Positions 34,044 through 41,893 of a stretch of 41,893 nucleotides of DNA are shown in pieces (position 1 is the stretch's first letter; each line of letters starts with the position of its first letter). The position numbers and the translations under genes are program-made. The DNA is taken from positions 1 to 41,893 of the forward strand of contig JADGDM010000020.1 in the NCBI GenBank assembly GCA_016744905.1. The letters are read 5' to 3'. Source of the DNA: Sulfurimonadaceae bacterium (lineage in GTDB: Bacteria > Campylobacterota > Campylobacteria > Campylobacterales > Sulfurimonadaceae). The notes under the pieces are model-generated. The model searched no databases and was not told the origin of the DNA. It saw only the letters and a program-made list of their open reading frames with translations.

Positions 34044-34985
34044 ATGTTAGACTTAGCAATTATTGGTGGAGGTCCTGCGGGACTGACTGCTGGACTTTAT
34101 GCAACTCGTGGTGGTTTAGACAATGTAACTATGTTTGAAAAAGGTATGCCTGGTGGGCAGATTACTCAAAGTTCTGAAATTGAAAATTATCCTGGTGTGA
34201 CAGGTGAAATTACAGGTATGGATCTTATGATTCCTTGGCCTGAACAGTGTCAGAAATTTGGACTTAAACATGCAATGGTTGAAGTTTTACGCGTTGAGCA
34301 TAAGGCTGATGGCACGTTTACTATCCATAAAGGGGATGGAACTACTGAAGATTCATTGGCTGTCATGGTATGTACGGGTTCAACACCTAAACGTGTTGGT
34401 TTTTCTGGTGAAGATGAGTTCTTTGGTAGAGGTGTTTCTACCTGTGCTACTTGTGATGGTTTTTTCTACAAAGGCAAAGAAGTTGCGGTAATTGGTGGTG
34501 GTGATACAGCTATTGAAGAGGCATTTTACCTTTCTAAAATTTGTAAAAAAGTTTATTTGGTTCACCGTCGTGATACTTTTAGAGCGGCTCCAAATACTGT
34601 TGAAAGACTTAAAAATACTGAAAATATTGAGTTGGTATTAAACTCATCTCCAGCTGAAGTTTATGGTGATAAGATGGGTGTAACTGGTCTTAAAGTGACT
34701 ACTCCAGAAGGTGAACGTGATATTCCAGTTCCAGGTGTATTTACATTTGTTGGAAATGATATCAACAACCAAGTTCTTAAAAATGAGGATGGTTCTTTTA
34801 TCTGTGATGTAAATGATTGGGGCGAAATTATTGTTGATTTAAAAATGAAAACTTCTACTCCAGGTCTTTATGCTGGTGGAGACATGCGTCTTGACGCACC
34901 TAAGCAAGTTGTTTCTGCTGCTGGAGACGGTGCAGTTGCAGGTATTCAAGCTATTGGATACATTGATGAAAGATTAAACGGATAA
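34044..34985 (+). CDS. trxB: Thioredoxin reductase
   Basis: This FAD flavoprotein reduces thioredoxin with NADPH. The FAD-binding motif GGGPAGLTAGLYATRGG is at the N-terminus, and MPGGQITQSSEIENYPG follows. The redox-active CATC lies near residues 133-136 (CATCDGFFYKGK). The NAD(P)H motif GGGDTAIEEAFYL follows, and then HRRDTFRA, where two Arg suit NADPH. TPGLYAGGDMRL closes the FAD domain. At 313 residues it is typical low-molecular-weight TrxB. AAAGGA precedes the ATG. A hairpin follows at 34997-35018. Confidence 0.96.
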   Translation: MLDLAIIGGGPAGLTAGLYATRGGLDNVTMFEKGMPGGQITQSSEIENYPGVTGEITGMDLMIPWPEQCQKFGLKHAMVEVLRVEHKADGTFTIHKGDGTTEDSLAVMVCTGSTPKRVGFSGEDEFFGRGVSTCATCDGFFYKGKEVAVIGGGDTAIEEAFYLSKICKKVYLVHRRDTFRAAPNTVERLKNTENIELVLNSSPAEVYGDKMGVTGLKVTTPEGERDIPVPGVFTFVGNDINNQVLKNEDGSFICDVNDWGEIIVDLKMKTSTPGLYAGGDMRLDAPKQVVSAAGDGAVAGIQAIGYIDERLNG

Positions 34986-34996
34986 TCACCGTTTAG

Positions 34997-35018
34997 AATA
35001 CCGCTACTTGGCGGTATT
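34997..35018 (+). terminator. Terminator-like hairpin after trxB
   Basis: AATACCGC and GCGGTATT form an 8-bp perfect stem with loop TACTTG, 11 bases after the trxB stop, followed by the T-rich TAGCTTCTTCTT. It likely ends the trx transcript. Confidence 0.65.
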
Positions 35019-35093
35019 TAGCTTCTTCTTAGAAGTCCTCTATAAGTAATATTTGAGTAAAATTTCACAATAATTATATACAAGGGTATGTGC

Positions 35094-35861
35094 ATGGTAA
35101 AAGTAGGTGTATTTGGTGGAAACGGACGTGTTGGAAAATTAATTCTTGAAGATCTGAAATTGGATGAGAATATCTCTTTATCCTCGGTATATGTAAGAAA
35201 TGAATTAGATTTCGCTATTGATCCTTCTGTTTTGGTTACTAATTCCCTAAAAAGCTTTTTAAATGCCTGTGATGTCGTTATCGACTTCTCACTGCCTGAT
35301 GCATGTCAATCCCTTCTTGAAGCAGGTCTAGAAACTCCTAAAGCGATGGTTATAGGAACTACAGGTTTAGATGAACATCAACTAAACCTCCTTCAAGAAG
35401 CGAGTGAAAAGATGCCTATTCTTTATGCGACAAATATGTCTTTAGGCGTAGCACTGTTAAATAAGTTGGTAGAAACAGCTGCAGAAAAACTGGCTGATTT
35501 TGATATTGAAATTGTTGAGATGCATCATCGTCATAAAAAAGATGCACCAAGCGGAACAGCACTTACTTTAGGTGAAAGCGCAGCACGTGGACGTGGTGTT
35601 GATCTTGGTAATGTGCGCGTAAGTGGACGTAATGGAAATATTGGTGAACGCTCTAAAGATGAAATCGCAGTTATGGCACTTCGTGGTGGCGACATCGTTG
35701 GACGTCATACGGTAGGTTTTTATAATGATGGTGAATTTATCGAACTCAATCATACAGCAACAAGTCGCAATACCTTTTCAAAAGGTGCAATAAATGCAGC
35801 TAAATGGTTAAGTCAAAAAGATGCGGGTCTGTATAATATTGCAGACTCTCTAGAGTTATAG
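35094..35861 (+). CDS. dapB: 4-hydroxy-tetrahydrodipicolinate reductase
   Basis: This reduces the DapA product in lysine and diaminopimelate synthesis. [16 protein letters not shown] is the nucleotide-binding fold, the [13 protein letters not shown] segment follows, and [16 protein letters not shown] carries the catalytic His and Lys. Total length of 255 residues is usual. An ATG at 35088 is in frame, but AAGGG at 35082-35086 is too close to it and fits the ATG at 35094. Directly downstream is purF, with an eight-base gap. Confidence 0.95.
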   Translation: MVKVGVFGGNGRVGKLILEDLKLDENISLSSVYVRNELDFAIDPSVLVTNSLKSFLNACDVVIDFSLPDACQSLLEAGLETPKAMVIGTTGLDEHQLNLLQEASEKMPILYATNMSLGVALLNKLVETAAEKLADFDIEIVEMHHRHKKDAPSGTALTLGESAARGRGVDLGNVRVSGRNGNIGERSKDEIAVMALRGGDIVGRHTVGFYNDGEFIELNHTATSRNTFSKGAINAAKWLSQKDAGLYNIADSLEL

Positions 35862-35869
35862 GAGCTTAA

Positions 35870-37225
35870 ATGGAAAGAGAATTAAACGAAGAGTGTGCAG
35901 TAGTTGGTATTTTTAATCATCCAGAGGCATCTAAATTGGCCTATTTTTCACTTCATGCACTTCAACATCGTGGACAAGAAGCAGCAGGAATTAGTGCCAG
36001 TAATGGTAAAAAACTGCATGTGATTAAAGATCGTGGTTTAGTAACGCGTGTATTTGATGAAGCAAAATTAGCAACACTTAGTGGATCACATGCCATTGGG
36101 CATACACGTTATTCAACGGCTGGAGATGACTCTATTTTAGATGCTCAACCGGTATTTGCGCGTTATGACTTAGGCGAAATGTCTATTGTTCATAATGGAA
36201 ACTTAACAAACGCTGCACAAGTACGTCAAAAACTAATTAAAAATGGGGCTATTTTTCAGACCTTTATGGATACTGAGAATCTTATTCATCTTATTGCTAA
36301 AAGTGATGAGGATAAGCTACTTGACCGTATTATTGATGCGGTTAAAAAGATTGAGGGTGCCTACTCTTTAGTCTTTCAATCTCGTACAAAAATGTTTGCT
36401 ATGCGTGATCCTAATGGTTTCCGTCCATTAAGTTTGGGACGTGTGGGAGATCATGGTTATGTGGTTGCTTCTGAGACCTGTGCTTTTGATTTGATTGGAG
36501 CGACATTTATTCGTGATGTTGAACCTGGTGAATTACTTGTTTTTGAAGAAGGTAAGGCACCAGAATCTATTAAGATTTTTGAAGCAGAACCAAAACATTG
36601 TATCTTTGAACATGTCTATTTCGCTCGTCCAGATTCAAATGTATTTGGCCAAAATGTGTATCAACGTCGTAAAAACATGGGTATGCAACTGGCAAAAGAA
36701 CAGCCTGTTGAAGCGGACATGGTTATACCTGTTCCTGATGGTGGGGTTCCTGCCGCTATTGGTTATTCACAAGAGAGTGGTATTCCATTTGAGATGGGTA
36801 TTATGCGTAATCACTATATTGGTCGTACATTTATCGAGCCAACACAAGAGATGCGTGATTTGAAAGTAAAGATGAAACTTTCCCCTATTATTGATTTGAT
36901 TAAGGGTAAAAAACTTATCGTTATTGATGACTCTATTGTTCGTGGAACCACGAGTCGTAGAATTATCAGAATGTTAAAAGAAGCAGGTGCGGCTGAAGTA
37001 CATATGCGTATCTCTTCTCCACCGACAACAAATCCTTGTTATTATGGTGTTGATACTCCTGATACAGACAAACTAATCGCAGCGAATATGACCAATGAGC
37101 AAATTTGTGAATATATCGAGGCAGACTCTTTAGCGTACTTAAGTAATGATGGCTTAATGCGTAGTGTTGATGGTAACGAAGAAGATTACTGTACCGCATG
37201 TTTTACGGGAAATTACATCTTATAA
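35870..37225 (+). CDS. purF: Amidophosphoribosyltransferase
   Basis: This makes phosphoribosylamine from PRPP and glutamine, the first committed step of purine synthesis. Cys9 in NEECAVVGIF is the glutaminase nucleophile exposed after propeptide removal. HALQHRGQEAAGIS and HTRYSTAG are N-terminal-nucleophile-domain motifs. VVIDDSIVRGTTSRR-like VIDDSIVRGTT binds PRPP. Cysteines in KHCIFE, NPCYYG and YCTAC match the [4Fe-4S] ligands of the B. subtilis-type enzyme, so this is the iron-sulfur form. At 451 residues it is full length. GGAGC precedes the ATG. Confidence 0.96.
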   Translation: MERELNEECAVVGIFNHPEASKLAYFSLHALQHRGQEAAGISASNGKKLHVIKDRGLVTRVFDEAKLATLSGSHAIGHTRYSTAGDDSILDAQPVFARYDLGEMSIVHNGNLTNAAQVRQKLIKNGAIFQTFMDTENLIHLIAKSDEDKLLDRIIDAVKKIEGAYSLVFQSRTKMFAMRDPNGFRPLSLGRVGDHGYVVASETCAFDLIGATFIRDVEPGELLVFEEGKAPESIKIFEAEPKHCIFEHVYFARPDSNVFGQNVYQRRKNMGMQLAKEQPVEADMVIPVPDGGVPAAIGYSQESGIPFEMGIMRNHYIGRTFIEPTQEMRDLKVKMKLSPIIDLIKGKKLIVIDDSIVRGTTSRRIIRMLKEAGAAEVHMRISSPPTTNPCYYGVDTPDTDKLIAANMTNEQICEYIEADSLAYLSNDGLMRSVDGNEEDYCTACFTGNYIL

Positions 37226-37228
37226 GAT

Positions 37229-38191
37229 ATGAATAAGCAAGTATATACATTTGGGTCTTACCTAAAAAAGAAATTTGGCGTAAAAGTGACGAAGGTTCCT
37301 ATCTCAATTTCAGGATTCACCTGTCCAAATATTGATGGAACTGTGGCAAAAGGGGGTTGTACCTTTTGTGAAAATGACTCTTTTAGCCCTTCACTGGATA
37401 AGGTTCAAGAACTTAAAGGTTTTTTCTTAAATCTTGATTCGACTGAAAATCCTCATCTTGAAAAGCAATTGGGACAACTTGAATCACAATTTGAATCTAT
37501 CTCAGCGCGCCAGACAAGAGAGTATGGAACACAAAAGTATCTGGTTTATTTCCAATCATTTACCAATACCTATGCCCCTATTGAAACTTTAAAAGCTTTG
37601 TATGAAAAAGCACTCTCTTTTCCAAATGTAGTGGGTCTTAGTATTGGAACACGTTCTGATAGTATCACTGATGAAGCACTTGATTATTTAGAAGAACTCT
37701 CAAAAGACAAAGAGATTTGGGTTGAGTATGGAATTCAATCTGTATATGATGCAACCCTAGAACGTATTAATCGTGGTCATGATAGTGATAATGTAAAACA
37801 GTGGATAATTAAGACACGTCAGCGTGGTATCAAAGTCTGTGGACATCTTATTTTTGGATTGCCTGGTGAGGACAAGGAAATGATGCTTGAGACCGCTAAG
37901 CGCGCTTATGAGTGGGGATTAGACTCGGTTAAGTATCATCCTCTTTATGTTGTAAAACGGACGGCTCTTGCAAATGAATATGCACGTGGTGAATTTACAC
38001 CTATTAATGAGGAAGATTATCTAGACGTATTAACCAAAGCAATGATTATGAAGCCTGCAGATATACATGTTCAACGTATCACTGCGGGGACTGATGATGA
38101 CTCTTTAATTGCACCGCAGTGGTGTAGAGATCGAAATACACAGGTTAAAAATATCAATGGTGCCCTTAAAAAAGTAGGACTTAAGTACTAA
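37229..38191 (+). CDS. TIGR01212-type radical SAM protein (YhcC-like)
   Basis: The 320 residues have the family's unusual cysteine spacing CX11-12CX2C: GFTCPNIDGTVAKGGCTFC. YFQSFTNTYAP, IGTRSD, EYGIQS and HLIFGLPGE are radical SAM TIM-barrel strands. ALKKVGLKY ends the protein. Members such as E. coli YhcC have no firmly established substrate. It starts three bases after purF with a weak Shine-Dalgarno, so it may be translationally coupled. The role with purF is unknown. Confidence 0.9.
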   Translation: MNKQVYTFGSYLKKKFGVKVTKVPISISGFTCPNIDGTVAKGGCTFCENDSFSPSLDKVQELKGFFLNLDSTENPHLEKQLGQLESQFESISARQTREYGTQKYLVYFQSFTNTYAPIETLKALYEKALSFPNVVGLSIGTRSDSITDEALDYLEELSKDKEIWVEYGIQSVYDATLERINRGHDSDNVKQWIIKTRQRGIKVCGHLIFGLPGEDKEMMLETAKRAYEWGLDSVKYHPLYVVKRTALANEYARGEFTPINEEDYLDVLTKAMIMKPADIHVQRITAGTDDDSLIAPQWCRDRNTQVKNINGALKKVGLKY

Positions 38192-38199
38192 GGCCTTAT

Positions 38200-38748
38200 T
38201 TAATGGGCGTAGATATATTTGTAGTCTGAAACCTGTTTAAAGTAGGGTGGGAAAGGCATTGTAATCATAAAGCTTCTTCTTTTACCTGGCTCAAGATCCT
38301 GTGCAATAATAAAACTTTTTTCAATCTTCTGAGCGCGCTGAGACTTTTTAGCGTCAGAGGTTCCGATAAAATCCATAAAACTACTTGGTGTAAAGATGGT
38401 TGAGCCTTTTAATCTCCCCAGCGCATGTCCCATATTAACGATTTTAATTTTATACTCGACACTGCCTATCGTGTAGTCTCCTACATTGGTTACATATCCT
38501 TGATAAACGATGGTCTCATTGTTTAAGATACGTCTATTTTTAAGTCCAGTGATTTTTACTTTTTTTGTATATTTATCCAGTGCCATCATTGAAAATCCAG
38601 CGAGCATGCTGAGGACGATAAATGAAGTGAAAATCAGCATCAACATGACTTTAGGACTTTTTTCTTTTAAAGTGTATGCCACACTAATTATAAAAATAAT
38701 AGATAAGATCATAAGCACCAAATAGTGCACAATAGTTAAGTGGGTCAT
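38200..38748 (-). CDS. DUF2393-type membrane protein, copy B
   Basis: Two membrane helices lie near the N-terminus (about 10-25 and 35-58), followed by an extracytoplasmic beta-rich domain (about 65-180) with YQGYVTNVGDYTIGSVEYKI. It resembles the DUF2393 proteins of Campylobacterota; the function is unknown. ATG at 38748 overlaps the previous gene's TGA as ATGA, giving coupled translation. A TTG at 38754 is an alternative. It seems to be a diverged duplicate of the gene at 38745-39257. Confidence 0.8.
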   Translation of the reverse strand: MTHLTIVHYLVLMILSIIFIISVAYTLKEKSPKVMLMLIFTSFIVLSMLAGFSMMALDKYTKKVKITGLKNRRILNNETIVYQGYVTNVGDYTIGSVEYKIKIVNMGHALGRLKGSTIFTPSSFMDFIGTSDAKKSQRAQKIEKSFIIAQDLEPGKRRSFMITMPFPPYFKQVSDYKYIYAH

Positions 38749-39257
38749 TGACAAGCCGCCTTTACAGATACATTGTAATCTTTGTTGTAGTTAAAGTTTT
38801 CAACAACAATTTTATACTCTACAGTAGAGTTTCTATCGATATCTAACTCTATAATCGACTGTTTTTTAAAGGGGTTAAGGGGATAGAGCATATCTAAAAG
38901 TGCATTATTTGCTACCTTATAGAGGCCTACTTCAATTTTACACTCTTTAAAATTACGTTTTGATTCATTGCTAAGTTCACCTTTAATGATGAGTGCATTG
39001 GTGAATTCCAAGGCTTTAAGCGTTGTAATATCTATTTTATGTGCAAATAGATACGTATGCATCGTTTTATAGCCAAAGGTAGGGAGTCCAAGTAGTGAGG
39101 TGAAACTTAAGAATAAAAATAGAAGTGAGGCAAAAAGTGAACGTCTTAAAACCAGTGCTAGTATAAGAAATAGAACAAAGAGAACAAAAGCGACACCAAA
39201 AAGAATATAGTCTTGAACTATTAGATGGTGTAAAAAATATTGTATATTCGCTTTCAT
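38745..39257 (-). CDS. DUF2393-type membrane protein, copy A
   Basis: This 170-residue protein has two membrane helices (about 18-39 and 43-61) and a C-terminal beta-rich extracytoplasmic domain with IIKGELSNESKRNFKECKIEV and NSTVEYKIVVENF. Layout and motif positions match copy B directly downstream, with low identity. The family is known mainly from Campylobacterota and has no established function. It follows hisIE after a 15-base gap on the same strand. Confidence 0.8.
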   Translation of the reverse strand: MKANIQYFLHHLIVQDYILFGVAFVLFVLFLILALVLRRSLFASLLFLFLSFTSLLGLPTFGYKTMHTYLFAHKIDITTLKALEFTNALIIKGELSNESKRNFKECKIEVGLYKVANNALLDMLYPLNPFKKQSIIELDIDRNSTVEYKIVVENFNYNKDYNVSVKAACQ

Positions 39258-39272
39258 TCTATGTTGTAGCTT

Positions 39273-39953
39273 TTATGATGGACGTGAGTTTTTCTCAGCA
39301 ATACCACTCATATTGAAGCGGCGCGCTAACTCTTGTTTGATACGATCTGGAGAAATATTTTTATAAGCAAGCGCCACCATAACATGATAGGTTAAATCTG
39401 CGGCTTCATAAATAGTCTCTTTTTCGTCATCATCTTTTACAGCGAAGCTAAATTCTCCAGCCTCTTCAACTACTTTTTTCAAAATAGTATTTTCGCCCTT
39501 GGCAAACAACTTGGCTGTCCATGAAGTTTCTGGATCTGCATTTTTACGCTCTAATAGTGTGTGATAAAGTTCATCAATCACCCCATATGCCGCAGTGGTA
39601 TCCATTTCTACTTCGCCACTTGTTTCGCCTGAAGTAAGCTCTGTAAAGAAACATGAACGTCTTCCTGTATGACACGCTACTCCTTCTTGATCTACTTTGA
39701 GTAGGAGTGTATCATTATCACAGTCGATAAAAAAAGATTTGATACTTTGGATATTTCCACTGCTCTCACCCTTTTTCCAAATACGCTGTTTTGAGCGAGA
39801 AAAATAGTGGGCGACCTTGGTTGATACAGAAAGCTCAAGGGCTTCTTTATTCATGTAAGCCATCATCAATACTTCGTTATTTACTGCATCTTGAACGATG
39901 ACAGGTAGAAGCTCAGACTTATCCCAATCAACACGATTTAAAATTTCATTCAT
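39273..39953 (-). CDS. hisIE: Bifunctional phosphoribosyl-AMP cyclohydrolase / phosphoribosyl-ATP pyrophosphatase
   Basis: This catalyses the second and third steps of histidine synthesis. The N-terminal HisI part (1 to about 105) has VQDAVNNEVLMMAYMN, YFSRSKQRIWKKGESSGN, and the zinc and catalytic cluster DCDNDTLLLKV with GVACHTGRRSCFF. The C-terminal HisE part (about 115-215) has the MazG-like KKVVEEAGEFSFAVK and AADLTYHVMVAL. At 226 residues it is the usual fused form. No other his gene is nearby. Confidence 0.96.
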   Translation of the reverse strand: MNEILNRVDWDKSELLPVIVQDAVNNEVLMMAYMNKEALELSVSTKVAHYFSRSKQRIWKKGESSGNIQSIKSFFIDCDNDTLLLKVDQEGVACHTGRRSCFFTELTSGETSGEVEMDTTAAYGVIDELYHTLLERKNADPETSWTAKLFAKGENTILKKVVEEAGEFSFAVKDDDEKETIYEAADLTYHVMVALAYKNISPDRIKQELARRFNMSGIAEKNSRPS

Positions 39954-40045
39954 TAGTTTTCCTAAAATAGTTAGTTGTTGTAAGCAAAAATTATGCCATT
40001 AATGAGGTGTTTGTTATGAAGATTAAAAGGGACAAGCCCCTCTAA

Positions 40046-41131
40046 TTATTTTGCAGTAGTGCGCTTCTTAGTGTCTTTAGTATCAACCCAGATATTTGGT
40101 GTTGATCCACCAGGTGTTAAAAATATTTTAGCATCTTTATTTACTGTAAGTGCCTCATTAAATTTTGCTTGAACTTTAAGTTGTTCTAGCTGTAGAAGTC
40201 TCGGTGTTAATGATTTTGCAATTAAAAGATTTGCTTTTGCATTAGCATCTGCTTCGATTGTAATTGCTTGTGCCTTACCTTCTGCTGCAATTCTTACTGC
40301 GTCTGCATTACCTTGTGCTTGAGCAGCACGTTTAAGTGCATCTTGTTTTGCACGTTGAACTTCTTGCTCTGCTTGTTGAACTTGCTGTTTAGCCAACTGT
40401 ACGCGTTCGATTTGCTCTTTTACCTTTTTAGGTAAAACGATTTCACGAAGTTGAACTGATTGTAGCTCTGCGGGAGTGTTTTCTAAGCTGGCAATACTCT
40501 CTCTCATGCCTATTTCAATTTTCTCCGCTATAGCGTTACGCTCCATTGGAAGGGCTTCTGCTTCATAGTTACCAACAACATTACGAACCACATCACGAAC
40601 AACAGGATTAATGATTTTTTCTTCCCAGCTAAATCCCCAGTTAGAGATAGTTTGTGCTGCAAATTGAGCATTAAGTCTGTACTGAACAGTTAGCTCAATT
40701 GATACAGGAAGACCACGTTTATCAAGAACAGTAATCGCTGGCTTAGTTTCAATACCTTGGCCCATTAGAGAAGCTTTTTCTAAACGAGATGCATAGTTAA
40801 TAATACGTACACGTGTATCAACTGTATAAACTTTTTGAATTCCTGGAATTATAAAGTGAAGACCTGGAAGTAAAACATTTTGTGAATACTCACCATTGGT
40901 TGCTAAGATTCCACGTTCACCCTCTTCGATGATCGTCACTGGTTTTGCGACAAATAGTAAAACAATAAGACCAATGATAAAGTACATAACCGTTGCTTTA
41001 CCGCCACCTAAGTTGAAGTTTAAGTCGATTTTTGGAGGTTGAGGAGATTTTTTATCTCCACCGCCAAATGGATTTGATCCACCGCCATTGCCTTTTTTCT
41101 TATTAAAATAGTCATTCATATCTGATGCCAT
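40046..41131 (-). CDS. SPFH/band 7 (prohibitin-like) membrane protein
   Basis: The 361 residues have a Gly/Asn/Lys-rich cytoplasmic N-terminus (about 10-45), one membrane helix (about 48-64), then an SPFH domain (about 65-235: EEGERGILATNG, VDTRVRI, LDKRGLPVSIELTVQYRL), a long Gln/Ala/Glu coiled coil (about 240-320: LAKQQVQQAEQEVQRAKQDA), and an IWVD tail. It resembles prohibitins and HflK and likely forms rings that organise the membrane or control FtsH-type proteases. GAAGG before the ATG supports the start. It neighbours ilvE, as in Campylobacter. Any specific partner is unknown. Confidence 0.88.
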   Translation of the reverse strand: MASDMNDYFNKKKGNGGGSNPFGGGDKKSPQPPKIDLNFNLGGGKATVMYFIIGLIVLLFVAKPVTIIEEGERGILATNGEYSQNVLLPGLHFIIPGIQKVYTVDTRVRIINYASRLEKASLMGQGIETKPAITVLDKRGLPVSIELTVQYRLNAQFAAQTISNWGFSWEEKIINPVVRDVVRNVVGNYEAEALPMERNAIAEKIEIGMRESIASLENTPAELQSVQLREIVLPKKVKEQIERVQLAKQQVQQAEQEVQRAKQDALKRAAQAQGNADAVRIAAEGKAQAITIEADANAKANLLIAKSLTPRLLQLEQLKVQAKFNEALTVNKDAKIFLTPGGSTPNIWVDTKDTKKRTTAK

Positions 41132-41155
41132 AATATACCTTCTTTCTTTTTATTT

Positions 41156-41893
41156 TTAATTTACGTATGTTAAATAGTGCTCGTACTGTTTATTGCGTCC
41201 AAAGACGATATCAAAATAAGTACTTTGTATTTTTTCTGTTATCTCACCGCGTGCGCCATTTCCAACGATACGTGCATCAATGTCACGAATTGGTGTGATT
41301 TCTGCTGCAGTTCCTGTTAAAAATGCTTCATCACAGATATAGAGTTCTTCACGAGTAATACGACGACGTACTACTTCATAACCCATGTCCGTTACCATCT
41401 CTATAACCATTTTTTGAGTGATTGATTCTAGTGAGTTGTCGCTTGGAGGTGTGATGATTTTTCCATCACGAATCATAAAAAATGCTGCACCTGTTGCTTC
41501 TGCTACATAACCTTGATCATCAAGTAAAAGACCTTCATCATAACCACACTCAATTGCTTCAAATTTTGCCATTTGAGAGTTTAGGTAGTTGGCTGTTGCT
41601 TTTGCTTTACCCATATTTGAAGTATTGGCTGGACGGCTGATTGAAGAAATTTTAAGACGAATACCTTTACGCATTCCCTCTTCACCAAGGTAAGCACCCC
41701 ATTCCCAAGCTGCGAGAACAGTTTCAACTGGTGCATCAACATGGTGAACACCCATAACGCCGTACCCTAGAAATGCGAAAGGACGAATGTAAACATTGTC
41801 ACCAGTAAATTCATTTTGTTTTACCAGTTCAATTTGTGCTTGATTCATCTCTTCAACACTATAAGGGATATCAATAAGGGTCATTTTTGCAGA
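41156..41893 (-). CDS. ilvE: Branched-chain amino-acid aminotransferase, N-terminus outside the window
   Basis: The frame is open through the right edge: the three codons beyond the internal ATG at 41884 encode Ser-Ala-Lys, so the ATG is an internal Met and the true start lies outside. The visible 245 residues are the C-terminal four-fifths of a fold-type IV PLP enzyme making Leu, Ile and Val. ENVYIRPFAFLGYG-like VYIRPFAFLGYGVMG is a family core segment, KAKATANYLNS holds a likely PLP lysine region near the family's conserved position, and EATGAAFFMI and FLTGTAAEITPI bind PLP phosphate. It lies upstream of the SPFH gene on the same strand. Confidence 0.93.
   Translation of the reverse strand, partial: SAKMTLIDIPYSVEEMNQAQIELVKQNEFTGDNVYIRPFAFLGYGVMGVHHVDAPVETVLAAWEWGAYLGEEGMRKGIRLKISSISRPANTSNMGKAKATANYLNSQMAKFEAIECGYDEGLLLDDQGYVAEATGAAFFMIRDGKIITPPSDNSLESITQKMVIEMVTDMGYEVVRRRITREELYICDEAFLTGTAAEITPIRDIDARIVGNGARGEITEKIQSTYFDIVFGRNKQYEHYLTYVN

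Noticed and set aside
40027-40041. Hairpin after the SPFH gene as terminator
   Set aside because: Only about four base pairs (AGGG with CCCT) are continuous; too weak to report as a feature, although T-rich sequence follows on the minus strand.
1-41893. CRISPR arrays, insertion sequences, prophage or integrase genes
   Set aside because: No regularly spaced repeats, transposase, integrase or terminal inverted repeats were found on either strand. Gene content and codon use are chromosome-like throughout.

Overview
The window reads as chromosomal DNA of a free-living Campylobacterota (epsilonproteobacterium), most like Sulfurimonas or a relative. This is inferred from the AT-rich sequence, the TATAAT-type -10 boxes without clear -35 boxes, the petABC operon with a di-haem cytochrome c, the fused hisIE, the tandem DUF2393-type genes, and the SPFH-ilvE and trxA/trxB neighbourhoods known from Campylobacter. 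There is no rRNA, tRNA, CRISPR array, IS element or phage gene. No marker gene allows a species call.

Layout. 1-2949: start of an unknown minus-strand gene, then mnmG and a putative GT-B-fold protein. 3011-5714: petABC, the quinol:cytochrome c oxidoreductase. 5965-8576: two tandem paralogous porins, each with an FNR/CRP-like box upstream. 8667-12263: moaA, queE and queD, convergent with moeA (molybdopterin and queuosine pathways). 12326-15940: a small membrane protein, rsmE, alaC and hom. 15941-16211: an intergenic stretch with a strong promoter, a small-RNA-like leader ending in a near-perfect intrinsic terminator, and a 21-codon hydrophobic ORF with a sequestered Shine-Dalgarno. 16212-17345: a FadL-family protein on the minus strand. 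17530-30582: a 13-kb envelope and signalling block (large Ig-like lipoprotein, second lipoprotein, TPR/beta-barrel protein, FecR-domain protein, CHASE2-cyclase, PAS-rich hybrid histidine kinase, REC-GGDEF protein). 30652-33038: Cys-type formate dehydrogenase and yraN. 33206-34985: trxA, a CXXC-less thioredoxin-like protein, trxB. 35094-38191: dapB, purF, a TIGR01212-type radical SAM gene. 38200-41893 (minus): two DUF2393-type proteins, hisIE, an SPFH protein and a 5'-truncated ilvE.

How the genes fit together. Formate dehydrogenase can feed electrons to the quinone pool if a partner exists elsewhere, and PetABC oxidises quinol. MoaA and MoeA make the cofactor the dehydrogenase needs. AlaC, Hom, DapB, HisIE and IlvE are amino-acid biosynthesis. 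The genes from 20915 to 30582 are separated by about 25 bases or less, or overlap, so they look like one operon linking surface proteins to two second messengers (cAMP and c-di-GMP).

Main candidates for something new: (1) the intergenic riboregulator with a hydrophobic micro-ORF at 15951-16200, resembling a type I toxin-antitoxin layout; (2) the lipoprotein/beta-barrel/FecR/CHASE2-cyclase/kinase/GGDEF operon; (3) about 30 copies of GCGCGCT/AGCGCGC, all in coding DNA and in all codon phases; (4) an apparent ATC start codon for the REC-GGDEF gene; (5) a QueE with CX3CX4C cysteine spacing.
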